Counted from the stretch's first letter, positions 1 to 5,775 are shown. The stretch: 6,251 nt of DNA from Bacillota bacterium (GCA_023399275.1 JAEWQH010000105.1:1-6251), one strand, 5' to 3'. Notes: generated by a model not told the origin, from the sequence alone. Made by a program: numbers and translations.

Positions 1-611
1 CCCGCCGTGTCCGCGCCGACCGCCGCGCGCAAGGCGGCAAGATCGACCGTCCCATCCGGCGCCGAAGGGATGTTGACCACCGTAAAGCCCGCCATGCTCG
101 CGGTCGCCGGGTTGGTTCCGTGCGCGGAATCCGGCACGATGATCTTCTTTCGCGCGCCGTCGCCGCGCGCCTCGTGATAGCGCTTGATGAGCAGGAGCCC
201 CAAAAACTCACCGTGCGCGCCCGCCGCGGGCTGAAAGGTCATCTCATCCATGCCGACCAGCCGGCAGAGCAGCTCCTTTGCGCGCACCAGCGCTTCGATC
301 GCTCCCTGTGCGGTCTCGGCGGGCTGCAGCGGGTGAATCCCGCGAAACCCCTCCAGCGAGGCCGCCTGCTCGTTGAGCGCGGGGTTGTACTTCATGGTGC
401 AGGAACCGAGCGGGTAGAACCCGTCGTTCACGCCGTAGACCTGCTGCTCCAGCGCGGAGTAGTGGCGGCTCACATCGGTTTCGCTCAGCTCCGGCAGGCG
501 CGGGGGAACGGCGCGCAGCAGCGCGTCCGGCAGCTTCGCCTGCGGCACGGCGGTCTTCGGAAACACGACGCCCCTTCTTCCGGCGACGCTTCGTTCAAAC
601 GATAGCTTCAT
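1..611 (-). CDS. gcvPB: Glycine dehydrogenase (decarboxylating) subunit 2, P-protein beta half; partial, C-terminus outside the window
   Basis: This is the catalytic, PLP-binding half of the split P-protein of the glycine cleavage system. With GcvPA it decarboxylates glycine and passes the aminomethyl group to the lipoyl arm of GcvH. The first 203 residues are present. They include the family hallmark PLGSCTMKYNP at residues 67-77, FQPAAGAHGE at 126-135 and SAHGTNPA at 162-169. The PLP-binding lysine normally lies further on, beyond the window edge, so it cannot be checked. The ATG (609-611) overlaps the gcvPA stop as ATGA, which indicates translational coupling and equimolar production of the two subunits. 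A GGTGG stretch just upstream can serve as the ribosome binding site. The reading frame is open to the edge with no sign of damage. Identification is by recognised family motifs. Confidence 0.97.
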   Translation of the reverse strand, partial: MKLSFERSVAGRRGVVFPKTAVPQAKLPDALLRAVPPRLPELSETDVSRHYSALEQQVYGVNDGFYPLGSCTMKYNPALNEQAASLEGFRGIHPLQPAETAQGAIEALVRAKELLCRLVGMDEMTFQPAAGAHGEFLGLLLIKRYHEARGDGARKKIIVPDSAHGTNPATASMAGFTVVNIPSAPDGTVDLAALRAAVGADTA

Positions 612-1939
612 TGTTCCACCGCCTTTCTCAGCGTATCGACCAGCCGGTCGATCTGCGCCTTCGTGTTGCGCTCCGTCGCGCACCAGAGGATGCCGCCCTC
701 CACGGGCAGCCCGCCGAGAATATCCTCTTCTTCCAGCGCCTTGAACGCGCGCGCCGCGTTTGCGGGCGCATGCGTCAAAAACTCATGAAAGAACGGCGCA
801 TCCGGATCGACCGGCTCGAATCCCTTGACCTTGGCAAGCTCTCTCGCAAGATAGTGCGCGTTGTCGCAGCACGCGCGGGCAACCTCACCCAGCCCCCGCG
901 CGCCCAGCGCGGAGCAGTAGACCGCGGCGGTCAGCGCGCAGAGCGCCTGGTTGGAGCAGATGTTGCTGCCGGCTTTCTCACGGCGGATATGCTGCTCGCG
1001 CGCCTGAAGCGTCAGCACAAAGCAGCGCCTGCCGGCCGCATCCGTGGTCTGGCCGACGATCCGCCCCGGCAGCTTTCGCACCATCTCCTTCCGGCAGGCC
1101 ATGAAGCCCAGATACGGTCCGCCGAACCCCAGCGCAATGCCGAGCGGCTGCCCGTCTCCGATAGCGACGTCCGCCCCGCACTCGCCGGGGCTTTTGAGCA
1201 GCGCCATGGCAATCGGGTTCATGCTCACGACGAGCTTCGCACCCGCGGCATGCACCAGCTCTGCGATGGCAGGCACGTCCTCGATCACGCCGAAATAGTT
1301 GGGCGATTGCAAAATCAGGCTCGAAACACCCGCGTGCAGCGCGCCCTTGAGCGCGCTTAGGTCGAGCCTGCCGCCCTTGTTCGGCACGAGCGCAGCTTCC
1401 GCGTCCGCGCCAAAGCCGTAGGTCCGCACGGTTTGCTGTGCCTCGGGATTCAGCCCCGCGGCGAGCAGCGTGACGCTGCGGCCGCGCTCGCGGCACATGG
1501 CTGCGGCCTCGGCCGCGGCGGTCGCGCCGTCGTAGACCGAAGCGTTTCCGGCGTCCATGCCGGTGAGCTCGCACAAAATGGTCTGATACTCGAAGATCGT
1601 CTGCAGGATCCCTTGGCTGATCTCCGGCTGATAGGGCGTGTACGCGGTGACAAACGCCTCTTTGGCGGCGATGCGGCTCACCACGGCGGGGATATGGTGC
1701 CAATAGGCGCCCGCTCCGCGGAAGATCGCGCCAAAGACGCGGTTCTTCTTGGCAAGCTGCTCCATCCGCTCAAGCGCCTCGAATTCCGAAACGCCCTCCG
1801 GCATGCCGGCGGCGGCTTCGGCCGCCTGCTTGCGCAGATCGGCGGGGATATCCGCGTAGAGCTCCTCGATTTGGGAAACGCTCACGGCGTCCATCATCTC
1901 GCGCCGCTGCAGGGCGGTAGACGGCAGAAAATTGCCCAA
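608..1939 (-). CDS. gcvPA: Glycine dehydrogenase (decarboxylating) subunit 1, P-protein alpha half
   Basis: This 443-residue protein is the N-terminal half of the split P-protein and pairs with GcvPB; the length is normal for the family. Visible family signatures are the opening segment with IEELYADIP (residues 24-32), FRGAGAYWHHIP (73-84), and AYTPYQPEISQG (99-110). A tract ending in YDGATAAAEAA follows, then SPNYFGVIEDV in the middle of the chain. The start is a TTG at 1937-1939: it yields the expected family N-terminus (MGNFLPST) and sits 6 nt after a strong AAGGAGGG (1946-1953). The next in-frame ATG codons would remove conserved sequence. It lies 112 nt after gcvH, a gap holding two hairpins, and overlaps gcvPB by 4 nt. 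Use of TTG despite a near-ideal ribosome binding site may tune output relative to gcvH (inference). Confidence 0.97.
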   Translation of the reverse strand: MGNFLPSTALQRREMMDAVSVSQIEELYADIPADLRKQAAEAAAGMPEGVSEFEALERMEQLAKKNRVFGAIFRGAGAYWHHIPAVVSRIAAKEAFVTAYTPYQPEISQGILQTIFEYQTILCELTGMDAGNASVYDGATAAAEAAAMCRERGRSVTLLAAGLNPEAQQTVRTYGFGADAEAALVPNKGGRLDLSALKGALHAGVSSLILQSPNYFGVIEDVPAIAELVHAAGAKLVVSMNPIAMALLKSPGECGADVAIGDGQPLGIALGFGGPYLGFMACRKEMVRKLPGRIVGQTTDAAGRRCFVLTLQAREQHIRREKAGSNICSNQALCALTAAVYCSALGARGLGEVARACCDNAHYLARELAKVKGFEPVDPDAPFFHEFLTHAPANAARAFKALEEEDILGGLPVEGGILWCATERNTKAQIDRLVDTLRKAVEQ

Positions 1940-1945
1940 TGCAGT

Positions 1946-1953
1946 CCCTCCTT
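1946..1953 (-). promoter_or_regulatory. Strong ribosome binding site that decides the TTG start of gcvPA
   Basis: The minus strand reads AAGGAGGG here, a close match to the anti-Shine-Dalgarno consensus. It is followed by ACTGCA (6 nt) and then TTG. No ATG or GTG in frame is placed as well, so this site is the main argument for a TTG start. Confidence 0.85.
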
Positions 1954-1961
1954 ACATATTT

Positions 1962-1989
1962 GCCCGCCAAGACAGGTCTTTTGACGGGC
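1962..1989 (-). repeat. Intercistronic hairpin next to the gcvPA ribosome binding site
   Basis: On the minus strand the outer arms GCCCGTC and GGCGGGC pair over 7 bp, one of them G-U. Inside, after a two-base AA bulge, AAGAC pairs with GTCTT around a CT turn. The structure ends about 8 nt before the AAGGAGGG of gcvPA. It is not followed by a T-run, so it is not a canonical terminator. A role in transcript processing, stability or access to the gcvPA start is inference. Confidence 0.6.
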
Positions 1990-1993
1990 TGCG

Positions 1994-2013
1994 GGGGGAT
2001 CGTCCGATCCCCC
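1994..2013 (-). repeat. Perfect 20-base inverted repeat between gcvH and gcvPA
   Basis: GGGGGATCG and CGATCCCCC are perfect 9-base complementary arms around a central two-base GA. As RNA this would fold as 8 bp closing a GGAC tetraloop. It lies about 40 nt after the gcvH stop and just upstream of the second hairpin. No U-tract follows on either strand, so a simple terminator is unlikely. Symmetry alone would also allow a protein-binding site, but an RNA stability element is more natural inside an operon. Confidence 0.65.
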
Positions 2014-2051
2014 TGTTCCGGAAAAAAGTTTTCGATCCGTTTGTCCGGCGC

Positions 2052-2429
2052 TTACGCGTTGGCGCAAAACGCCTCGTAGGCCTCTGCGTCCATGAGCTCG
2101 GCAAAGGCGGTCGCGTCCGTCACCTCTACCAGCCACGCGCCGTAGGGATCGGCATTGATGGACTCCGGCGCAGAGGAAAGCGCTTCGTTGACAGCAGAGA
2201 CGGTGCCGGTTACGGGACTGAGCACCTCGGAGACGGCCTTGACGCTCTCCACATCGCCCAACGAGGTCTCGGCGGTGATCGTGTCGCCCGCCTGCGGCAG
2301 GTCGATGAAGACGATATCCCCCAGCGCGTTCTGCGCAAAGTCGCTGAGGCCCACGCGGTATGCGCCGCCTCCGAGGTCGAGCAGCCACTCGTGGGAGCTT
2401 GTGTACTTGCGGTCGTTTTGCAGTGTCAT
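2052..2429 (-). CDS. gcvH: Glycine cleavage system H protein (lipoyl carrier)
   Basis: This 125-residue protein is the mobile lipoyl carrier that shuttles the aminomethyl group from P-protein to T-protein and the reduced lipoyl group to L-protein. The start YTSSHEW (residues 9-15), VGLSDFAQNALGDIVFIDLP (26-45) and ESVKAVSE (61-68) are all diagnostic; Lys64 is the predicted lipoylated residue. Length and full domain coverage are normal. The ATG at 2427-2429 lies 9 nt after GGAGG (2439-2443). It is the first gene after the tandem glycine riboswitch and terminator, so its transcription should depend directly on glycine. The T-protein gene that often precedes or accompanies gcvH is not here. Confidence 0.98.
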   Translation of the reverse strand: MTLQNDRKYTSSHEWLLDLGGGAYRVGLSDFAQNALGDIVFIDLPQAGDTITAETSLGDVESVKAVSEVLSPVTGTVSAVNEALSSAPESINADPYGAWLVEVTDATAFAELMDAEAYEAFCANA

Positions 2430-2470
2430 GTGTTGCTTCCTCCGGTTCCATTATTTTTGATTTTTAGGAA

Positions 2471-2506
2471 ATAAAAAACAGGACGCGCGAACCAAGTCGC
2501 GCGCCC
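2471..2506 (-). terminator. Intrinsic terminator acting as the expression platform of the glycine riboswitch
   Basis: The minus strand contains GGGCGCGCGA (2506-2497), loop CTTGGT (2496-2491) and TCGCGCGTCC (2490-2481). This is a 10-bp GC-rich stem with one G-U pair, followed by TGTTTTTTAT. It stands between the second aptamer and gcvH. Its 5' arm shares bases 2503-2506 with the closing helix (P1) of aptamer 2, so the two structures should compete. That is the arrangement expected if bound glycine prevents termination and turns the operon on. Confidence 0.88.
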
Positions 2507-2688
2507 CGTATCTGAACCTGAAAGATTCTTCCGAAGCAGGATTCTCCCGCCGCCGGAATTGCCTCGTCGGTGCCGGAGCGAAATCCGGCTTTCCGAAGCT
2601 TCGTCGGGCACCGGTCCTTTTGCCTGAGAGTTTCTTGCGCAGTCCCCTTCGGCTCCACGTATCCGCAGCCTCTCCCGATGCCGTCATT
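2503..2688 (-). promoter_or_regulatory. Tandem glycine riboswitch (gcvT element, two aptamers)
   Basis: Aptamer 1 is about 2682-2607. Its P1 pairs GGCATCGG with CCGGTGCC over 8 bp with one wobble pair. It contains GGGAGAGG, CCGAAGGGGA and the hallmark CTCTCAGGCAAAAGGACC. A short CGACGAA linker (2606-2600) leads to aptamer 2, about 2599-2503. There GAAAG pairs with CTTTC (P2), CCGGA with TCCGG (a hairpin), and CACCGACGAGGC and CTTTCAGG are the core elements. P1 of aptamer 2 is GCTTCG with CGGGGC, weak with two G-U pairs. The upstream AATGAC (2688-2683) and the linker match the known leader-linker kink-turn layout. The RNA senses glycine and controls gcvH-gcvPA-gcvPB. It fills most of the 347-nt gap upstream of gcvH. 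Confidence 0.95.
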
Positions 2689-2712
2689 CGAATATTCGAT
2701 TTTTACGGTGTC

Positions 2713-2742
2713 AGTGTATCCCATCGCCCGGGCGGCTGTCAA
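2713..2742 (-). promoter_or_regulatory. Sigma-70-type promoter for the glycine cleavage operon
   Basis: A perfect TTGACA -35 box (2742-2737, minus strand) is followed after 18 nt by TACACT (2718-2713), a 4-of-6 match to the -10 box. GATACA or ATACAC at 16 or 17 nt spacing are weaker alternatives. Transcription would begin near 2705, about 17 nt before the kink-turn leader of the glycine riboswitch, so the whole aptamer would be in the transcript. Confidence 0.65.
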
Positions 2743-2744
2743 CG

Positions 2745-2764
2745 AAAAAAACGGACGTCCCCCG
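2745..2764 (-). terminator. Possible short intrinsic terminator after the DUF308 gene
   Basis: About 12 nt after the stop of the membrane-protein gene, the minus strand has CGGGGGACGTCCG followed by seven Ts. The stem is only about 4 bp (CGGG with TCCG, one wobble), so it is weak, but the U-tract is good and the position is right. It ends two bases before the -35 box of the glycine cleavage promoter, which leaves very little room between the two transcription units. Confidence 0.4.
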
Positions 2765-2776
2765 CGCTTGGCCGCG

Positions 2777-3328
2777 CTATTTGAGCGTGATCGTCCGCTG
2801 TGGCACATCCTTCTTCGCCTGCAGCACGGCCCAGAGCGTGAATCCGCCGTCAACGATCAGAACGATCCCGGCGATGATGGTCGCAACCCGCACCGCGGTA
2901 AACGGGTTGAACAGCAGCAGGATGCCGAAGCCCAGCGTCACCAACGCGGTGATCAGCAGCACGAGGTAGCTCGCGCCGATATGGCGCAGATTGAGCGCGA
3001 TCTGCAGCCGCAGCACGCTATCCACGATGACCGCAACGCCGATGATGGCCGCCAGCAGCGCCACGACCAGATCCGCCTGCAGCACCAGAAACAGCCCCAG
3101 CAGCAGGCAAGCGATGCCAAGCGCAACGCCGATCTGCACCGTGCCGGAGAGGTGCTCCTTGCGCACGAAGAAATCCACGATGCGGTAGCCGCCGTAGAGC
3201 AGCGCCGCCGCTCCGATGGCATAGATGATGATCTGCCGCGCGGCATCCGGCCAGATGACCAGAACCAACCCGATGACCAAGTAGACGATGGACGTGATCA
3301 GCATGGCTTTTTCAAACGATTTCGTCAT
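2777..3328 (-). CDS. DUF308/HdeD-family six-helix membrane protein
   Basis: This 183-residue integral membrane protein has about six hydrophobic helices, near residues 8-26, 31-54, 64-83, 86-108, 118-140 and 145-169. The family pattern of repeated paired helices with short turns is visible, including VIWPDAA (24-30) and LFNPFTA (139-145) after helices 1 and 5. No catalytic residues or soluble domains are seen. The family is named after E. coli HdeD, linked to acid resistance, but its molecular function in Firmicutes is not established and none is claimed here. The ATG at 3326-3328 is preferred over an upstream in-frame start at 3400 because GGAGG lies 8 nt before it and a promoter lies between the two. 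It appears to be transcribed alone. Confidence 0.88.
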   Translation of the reverse strand: MTKSFEKAMLITSIVYLVIGLVLVIWPDAARQIIIYAIGAAALLYGGYRIVDFFVRKEHLSGTVQIGVALGIACLLLGLFLVLQADLVVALLAAIIGVAVIVDSVLRLQIALNLRHIGASYLVLLITALVTLGFGILLLFNPFTAVRVATIIAGIVLIVDGGFTLWAVLQAKKDVPQRTITLK

Positions 3329-3353
3329 AATTTCACCCTCCACACTACAATTC

Positions 3354-3382
3354 ATGATAACAGTGTTCCATGGTGTTTGCAA
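3354..3382 (-). promoter_or_regulatory. Extended -10 promoter for the DUF308 gene
   Basis: On the minus strand TTGCAA (3382-3377) is separated by exactly 17 nt from TATCAT (3359-3354), a 5-of-6 match to the consensus. TGT directly before it gives an extended -10 (TGn). A start near 3347 would leave a leader of about 20 nt containing the ribosome binding site of the membrane-protein gene. This also argues against the longer reading frame starting at 3400. Confidence 0.72.
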
Positions 3383-3426
3383 GAGCCGCCCCGCACGCAT
3401 GCACGCGCAAAAAACGGCGTTTTATC

Positions 3427-4371
3427 CTAGATCAGCCCGTTTCCCGCCAGAAAGCCCGCAAGGCGCGCGCGGTATCCCGCCGGATCCGTGCGATAGCAGC
3501 CCGCGTGCGGCGCGCCCGGCACGAGCCACCGCTCCTTCACACCCGCTTTTGCATCAAAGCACTCCTGCATCATGGCGCAGGGAATCAGCTCGTCCGCATC
3601 GCCGTGGACAAAGAGCATCGGCACATGCGCGCAATCCCGCAGCGCCTCCGCAGGGCGGACGCTGCCGAGGAACACGCCCCCGCGCAGGCGGGAAAACAGG
3701 CTCGCCAACGGCAGAAACGGAAACGCCGGCACATGGAAGCGGTGCGGCATCGCATACGCAATCTCTCGCTTGAGGTCGCTGTAGCCGCAGTCCTCCACTG
3801 CAAACGAGAGCTTCGGGTCCTGTTTTGCGTGCAGCATCACCGTAGCCGCACCCATGGATTCCCCCAGCGTACCGAGCACGGCGTCCTCGCCGAAGCGCTC
3901 CCGTGCCCAGCCGCAGACGCACGCAAGATCCCGCGATTCGTATGCGCCCATCGTGGTCGGCGCGCGGCCAGAGCGGCCGTGGTTGCGGTGGTCGTAGAGC
4001 ACGCAGTCGAACCCCAGCGCATGGAACATAGCCGCGTATTTGATCTGCCCGAGCAGGCAGTAGGAGATGCCGTGCACCAACACGGCCACGCGCCTGCGCC
4101 CATCCGGAAACGAGGCATCCGCCCTGTGCGGCCAGAGCGCGCAGTGGAGCTCGTAGCCAAACGGCGAACGCAGATAAAACTCCTCGAGCCGCACGTTTTC
4201 ATCGAACCACTCGCGCGTAAAGTGTCCGCGCCGAACCTCCTCGTCCACCACCGCGTCGTAGTCATACGCACGGGGGAACAGGATCATCCCGGCTACCTTC
4301 CACCCGACGGCGGCGATGAACGCGACGGCGGCAGCCAGCAGCGCCAGCAGCACGTAGAACATGGTCGACAC
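3427..4371 (-). CDS. Membrane-anchored alpha/beta hydrolase (serine hydrolase, S33/YqkD-like)
   Basis: With the preferred GTG start this is a 314-residue protein. Residues 4-31 form one hydrophobic helix with few charges before it, so it is probably membrane-anchored rather than secreted. An alpha/beta-hydrolase domain follows, with the oxyanion-region motif VLVHGIS (97-103), YDHRNHGRSG (126-135), and the nucleophile elbow GESMG with Ser172. The other likely triad residues are Asp260 in HGDADELIP and His289 in PHAG. The substrate cannot be told from sequence; esterase or peptidase-like activity is typical of relatives. An in-frame ATG at 4464 is only about 8 nt from the predicted transcription start and lacks a ribosome binding site. 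GTG at 4369-4371 lies 9 nt after GAGGGGG. ATG at 4362 is possible but its spacing is poor. Confidence 0.9.
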   Translation of the reverse strand: MSTMFYVLLALLAAAVAFIAAVGWKVAGMILFPRAYDYDAVVDEEVRRGHFTREWFDENVRLEEFYLRSPFGYELHCALWPHRADASFPDGRRRVAVLVHGISYCLLGQIKYAAMFHALGFDCVLYDHRNHGRSGRAPTTMGAYESRDLACVCGWARERFGEDAVLGTLGESMGAATVMLHAKQDPKLSFAVEDCGYSDLKREIAYAMPHRFHVPAFPFLPLASLFSRLRGGVFLGSVRPAEALRDCAHVPMLFVHGDADELIPCAMMQECFDAKAGVKERWLVPGAPHAGCYRTDPAGYRARLAGFLAGNGLI

Positions 4372-4478
4372 AGTCTGCGTCCCCCTCTCTCTCCGTTCGA
4401 GCCGATGGCATCCCCTGCGACGCGGCTTCGCCGTATCGCCCTGCCCGACCGGCCGTGTTTTCATATCGATATGGTTTC

Positions 4479-4507
4479 ATTATACAACATCGGTCACGGT
4501 TTGCGAC
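4479..4507 (-). promoter_or_regulatory. Promoter of the alpha/beta hydrolase gene
   Basis: A perfect TATAAT (4484-4479, minus strand) stands upstream of the hydrolase. The hexamer 17 nt before it, GTCGCA (4507-4502), is a poor -35 box (3 of 6), so the promoter may be weak or activator-dependent. Transcription starting near 4472 would give a leader of about 100 nt before the chosen GTG start. Confidence 0.55.
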
Positions 4508-4540
4508 AGCCGTTTGCATCCGCACGCCCCCTTTCCGCGC

Positions 4541-4580
4541 AAAAAAAGGCCCGCCGCTGGCTTTTGCCGGCGGTCAGGCC
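4541..4580 (-). terminator. Strong intrinsic terminator after the rsmA-thioredoxin unit
   Basis: On the minus strand, arms of 6, 4 and 3 bp (GGCCTG, CCGC, GGC with their complements) are interrupted by one bulged A and one C-A mismatch. They close an AAAA loop and are followed directly by seven Ts (4547-4541). It begins 22 nt after the stop of the thioredoxin-like gene and separates that unit from the hydrolase promoter. Confidence 0.88.
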
Positions 4581-4602
4581 CAGGCTGGCTGCGTAAAGCG
4601 GC

Positions 4603-4869
4603 TCAGGATTTCAGCGCGCGATCAAGCACGGCCTTGACATCCGCCTTCTCGGCGTGGCCCTCGTGAATCTTCTCCTTGCCCATGTAGAAACAGGGCACAT
4701 ACCAGTAGTCGTACCTGGCGGCGAGCGCCTTGTCGGCGGACTCGTCGATCCGCTCGATCTCCACGTCCTTATAGCGGCTGTCCTCGGCGCAGAGCTCTTC
4801 GATGCAGCGCGAGGCCAGGCGGCAGTGCGGGCAGCTCGGCAGATAGAAATAGGTCAGTTTTGACATCAT
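4603..4869 (-). CDS. Small thioredoxin-fold protein with a CPHC active site
   Basis: This 88-residue protein begins with a thioredoxin/glutaredoxin-like strand, then LPSCPHC with Cys13 and Cys16 as the redox pair. CPHC is the dipeptide arrangement classically seen in DsbA-type oxidases, but this chain is too short for DsbA and has no signal peptide, so it is probably cytoplasmic. YVPCF (57-61) supplies the expected cis-proline (Pro59), unusually followed by a third cysteine (Cys60). Two adjacent ATG codons at 4867-4869 and 4864-4866 lie 5 and 8 nt after GGAGG; either could be used. It follows rsmA by 34 nt and ends before a strong terminator, so the two genes are probably co-transcribed. Its redox partner is unknown. 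Confidence 0.88.
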   Translation of the reverse strand: MMSKLTYFYLPSCPHCRLASRCIEELCAEDSRYKDVEIERIDESADKALAARYDYWYVPCFYMGKEKIHEGHAEKADVKAVLDRALKS

Positions 4870-4903
4870 CGTGTCCTCCATTTCGGTTTGATGTTGTGCT
4901 CCG

Positions 4904-5704
4904 TCAGGCGAGCGTTTCGAATATGCGCAGCAGCGCCGGCGGCGGGAGCGCCTCGGCGCGCGCGTTCGCCGGATACTCCAGCGCGGCAAGCGCGGATAGC
5001 AGGCGGTCATCCCTGTTGAGATTATTATACAGCGTTTTTCTGCGCATGGAAAACGCCTGCTTCAAAAATGAAAGAAACGCCGCACCGTCCGAGACGTGTT
5101 GATCGTTTCGCACGAGCCGCACGACGACGCTATCCACCTCCGGCGGAGGCGTAAAGCAGGCGCGCGGCACACCGACGGCGACTTTCGCATCGTAGCAACA
5201 GCCCGTCATGACCGAAACGGGGCCGTAGACACGCCCCTTCGGCTGCGCAAAGAACCGCTCCGCGGCTTCCTTTTGCACCATCAGCGTCATGCTCCGCGGC
5301 AAAAGCGCCAGCAGCCGCAGCACGATGGGCGTCGTGGCATAATACGGCAGGTTGCCCACCGCGTGCCACTCCCCCGGCCCCATCAAGGCGGGGATGTCCG
5401 CATCCAGCGCATCCGCATGCAGCAGCGTCAGCCGCGCACCGAAGCGTTCCTCCAGCAGCGCGCAGAGCCGCCCGTCCTTCTCCACAGCGGCAAGGAAGGA
5501 TGCGCGGGCAAGCAGCCCTTCCGTCAGCGCGCCCGTACCCGGGCCGATCTCCAGCACGCGCTTTCCTTCGGCCTGCGCCTGCTCGAGAATCGAACCGATG
5601 ATGTCTTCGCTGCTCAAAAAATTCTGCCCCAGCGCCTTGTTGGGCACAAAGCCCTCCGGCACCGGGTTCGCGCCCGATTTATTGATCGCCATGGTAAATA
5701 TCAT
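4904..5704 (-). CDS. rsmA: 16S rRNA (adenine(1518)-N(6)/adenine(1519)-N(6))-dimethyltransferase
   Basis: RsmA (KsgA) dimethylates two adjacent adenines in the 3'-terminal hairpin of 16S rRNA using S-adenosylmethionine, a late step of 30S assembly. The protein of 266 residues shows LGQNFL (25-30), the SAM-binding loop VLEIGPGTGALT (50-61), an acidic residue at the end of strand 2 (Glu75), NLPYY (118-122, the catalytic motif) and FTPPPEVDS (184-192). It ends in a C-terminal helical part containing SMRRKTLYNNL. Length fits the family. The start is uncertain: ATG at 5702-5704 has a weak GAG seven bases upstream, ATG at 5690-5692 would give 262 residues, and a TTG at 5719 is less likely. No start has a strong ribosome binding site. 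The upstream leader contains an inverted repeat. Confidence 0.95.
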   Translation of the reverse strand: MIFTMAINKSGANPVPEGFVPNKALGQNFLSSEDIIGSILEQAQAEGKRVLEIGPGTGALTEGLLARASFLAAVEKDGRLCALLEERFGARLTLLHADALDADIPALMGPGEWHAVGNLPYYATTPIVLRLLALLPRSMTLMVQKEAAERFFAQPKGRVYGPVSVMTGCCYDAKVAVGVPRACFTPPPEVDSVVVRLVRNDQHVSDGAAFLSFLKQAFSMRRKTLYNNLNRDDRLLSALAALEYPANARAEALPPPALLRIFETLA

Positions 5705-5706
5705 AG

Positions 5707-5750
5707 ACCGGCTCTGCAAAAAAAGAAAGTAAGAAAGTTACAAAGCCGGT
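5707..5750 (-). repeat. Inverted repeat enclosing a tandem octamer in the rsmA leader
   Basis: ACCGGCT and AGCCGGT (7 bp, perfect) at 5707-5713 and 5744-5750 bracket a 30-base tract. That tract holds two exact tandem copies of AAGAAAGT (5723-5730 and 5731-5738, plus strand), read as a pyrimidine-rich stretch in the rsmA transcript. The right arm ends three bases from the rsmA ATG at 5704. As RNA it would place a stem over the region where a ribosome binding site is expected. Function is unknown. Confidence 0.6.
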
Positions 5751-5775
5751 ACTTGCCACTTTTTTGCTCGCCGTG

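Noticed and set aside
120..605. Plus-strand open frame of 161 codons opposite gcvPB
   Set aside because: It is antisense to a clear gcvPB, its Arg/Leu/Gln/His-rich composition is typical of a shadow frame in GC-rich DNA, and no ribosome binding site is seen.
611..1360. Long plus-strand frame of 249 codons opposite gcvPA
   Set aside because: It is the complement of a well-recognised gcvPA with no family motif of its own and Arg/Ala-rich composition.
978..1703. Minus-strand frame of 241 codons inside gcvPA in another frame
   Set aside because: It is a same-strand shadow of gcvPA, Arg-rich, with no independent start signal.
1894..2451. Minus-strand frame of 185 codons covering gcvH in another frame
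   Set aside because: It overlaps gcvH and the structured gap and is Arg-rich; gcvH has all the diagnostic residues.
3409..3423. AAAAC/GTTTT mini-hairpin with six Ts just after the hydrolase stop, as a terminator
   Set aside because: The stem is only 5 bp and almost all A-T, too weak to call. The U-run is suitable, so it stays a possibility.
2570..3430. Plus-strand frame of 286 codons across the riboswitch and DUF308 gene
   Set aside because: It is antisense to the glycine riboswitch and the membrane-protein gene, and the Gln/Asp/His-rich translation mirrors hydrophobic codons on the other strand.
3370..4596. Plus-strand frame of 408 codons opposite the hydrolase
   Set aside because: The opposite strand has a complete alpha/beta hydrolase with a catalytic triad; this frame is Arg/His-rich and runs through a terminator and a promoter.
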